The notes under the pieces are model-generated. The model was not told the DNA's origin. It ran no database searches and saw only the letters and a list, made by a program, of their open reading frames with translations. Below are positions 14,018 to 14,759 of a stretch of 14,759 nucleotides of DNA, piece after piece. Both the position numbers and the translations under genes were made by a program. The DNA is from Deltaproteobacteria bacterium (GTDB taxonomy: Bacteria; Desulfobacterota; Desulfobacteria; Desulfobacterales; ETH-SRB1), in assembly GCA_019314185.1 (NCBI GenBank), contig JAFCZU010000038.1, forward strand, positions 1 to 14,759. The letters run 5' to 3'. Each line of letters begins with the position of its first letter. Position 1 is the first letter of the stretch.

Positions 14018-14463
14018 ATCTTTCAGACGAACTCGCACAGCTTAATACTATATTCATTGATACAGCACCGATTATTTACTATATTCAAGCGCATCCTCAA
14101 TTTGGTCCTCTTGCAAAAGAAGTCGTGTATTCCTTTCAGGCAGGAAATATCAGCGCTTTTTTGTCTGTTATAACACTTGTTGAAGTTTTACCCAAACCAA
14201 TTGAAACAGGAAATGAAAATTTAGCAAGAAAATTTGCAGAATTTCTAAAAACAGGAAAGAATATCAGTTTGCTGGATATTTCAATAAATATAGCAGAAAG
14301 AGCTGGCAAACTACGAGGACAATATACATCCTTAAAAGCAATGGATGCCATACAAATTTCAGTTGCTCTTGAAGTTAGTGCTGATGCGTTTATCACGAGT
14401 GATGCTAAATTAAAACAAATTAATGAATTAAAGACTATTGCCTTAAAAGATTACTTATCTTGA
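14014..14463 (+). CDS. vapC: PIN-domain ribonuclease toxin, VapC-like
   Basis: The 149-residue protein has the PIN-domain acidic residues in their expected places: D16 in IFIDTAPIIYYI, E57 in ITLVEVLPKP, D111 in LKAMDAIQISVAL and D130 in FITSDAKL. These coordinate Mg or Mn for RNA cleavage, and VapC toxins often cut initiator tRNA or rRNA when free of antitoxin. The length is typical, and all four acids are retained, so it is probably active. The ATG overlaps the antitoxin stop by 4 bases, with AGAGG just upstream, so the pair is one translationally coupled operon. The module is not related to polysaccharide synthesis; it lies in repeat-rich DNA beyond the cluster end. Confidence 0.85.
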   Translation: MNLSDELAQLNTIFIDTAPIIYYIQAHPQFGPLAKEVVYSFQAGNISAFLSVITLVEVLPKPIETGNENLARKFAEFLKTGKNISLLDISINIAERAGKLRGQYTSLKAMDAIQISVALEVSADAFITSDAKLKQINELKTIALKDYLS

Positions 14464-14759
14464 GCGAGAACCAACGGAGCCCTGGTCCGGTTTAGGAGAA
14501 ACTGCGGGACATAAGTAAATAGCTTGACATGTATATAGGAAAAGACCAGGGAGTCGCCTACACTCTTGACAAAAAAAAATTAGACACGGAAGGCGGAAGG
14601 CTCTGGGCACCAAGGGTGCTGCTGAAGGCGTTAGGGCCGCTACGCTTGAGGCTAAAGGCTAAAGGGAAGAGGCTGAAGTCAGAGGTCGGAGATCAGGAGT
14701 CAGAATTCAGGAGGCGGAAGGTGAGCAAGAGAGAAGGTTAGAAGCGAAGAAGGTGAGAA
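14464..14759. other. Non-coding, purine-biased repeat-rich tail
   Basis: No gene is supported in these 296 bases. The last 110 or so (about 14648-14759) are strongly purine-biased and built from short repeats such as GGCTAAA GGCTAAA and GAAGG/GAGG units. TTGACA occurs at 14524-14529 and 14566-14571 but without a convincing -10. An open frame at 14529-14741 crosses the region and has a repeat-like product, so it is not taken as a gene. The window ends within this stretch. Confidence 0.65.
14698..14713 (+). repeat. Second copy of the dispersed repeat core
   Basis: AGTCAGAATTCAGGAG is identical to bases 13258-13273 within the deacetylase tail repeat, in the same orientation and about 1.4 kb away. 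The toxin-antitoxin module lies between the copies. Confidence 0.85.

Noticed and set aside
14529..14741. 70-codon open frame in the purine-biased tail
   Set aside because: No ribosome site, low-complexity basic product (KGKRLKSEVG type), and it contains the dispersed repeat core.

Overview
This window looks like part of a cell-surface polysaccharide (capsule, exopolysaccharide or O-antigen type) biosynthesis cluster from a Gram-negative bacterium of moderate to low GC. The style of the genes, a DesulfobacterotaIS91/Y2-type transposase remnant and the dispersed repeats resembling GTCAGAATTCAGGAGTC suggest a deltaproteobacterium-like (Desulfobacterota) genome. That placement is an inference and is not certain. 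All credible genes lie on the + strand.

Left edge (1-806): the window opens in the 3' end of a transposase gene. A 118-bp miniature inverted-repeat element (MITE-like), flanked by ATATAT duplications, has interrupted it. Beyond lies a 190-codon reading frame that appears to be a chimera: a zinc-ribbon segment belonging to the insertion-sequence end, joined to the C-terminal remnant of a SAM-dependent methyltransferase. The simplest reading is that an insertion sequence truncated the upstream part of the polysaccharide cluster, and a small element later landed in it.

Core cluster (810-13287): hddA and hddC homologues encode the kinase and guanylyltransferase steps toward GDP-D-glycero-D-manno-heptose. 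They are followed by four GT4-type glycosyltransferases, a PaaK/CapK-like adenylate-forming enzyme, two unrelated-looking polysaccharide deacetylases, an O-antigen-polymerase-like membrane protein and a FemAB/GNAT-type acyltransferase. Several genes overlap by 4 bases (7699-7702, 10085-10088), as in an operon. Together they would make a nucleotide-activated heptose, assemble a repeat unit, polymerise it, and decorate or deacetylate it. No isomerase (gmhA), phosphatase (gmhB), initiating sugar-phosphate transferase or flippase is visible here. A short interval before the polymerase gene holds two overlapping tiny ORFs, either a translational-coupling leader or a deletion scar.

Right edge (13288-14759): a repeat-rich, locally GC-rich intergenic stretch, then a two-gene toxin-antitoxin module (small antitoxin plus PIN-domain VapC-like toxin) with a 4-base overlap, then a strongly purine-biased non-coding tail. 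The same 16-base repeat core lies on both sides of the toxin-antitoxin module, and the left copy runs into the 3' end of the second deacetylase gene.

I see no wholly new system that the sequence clearly proves. The most noteworthy signals are the MITE-like element with its possible outward promoter and start codon, the chimeric ORF, the mini-ORF pair before the polymerase gene, and the combination of adenylate-forming enzyme, FemAB/GNAT protein and two deacetylases in one glycan locus.
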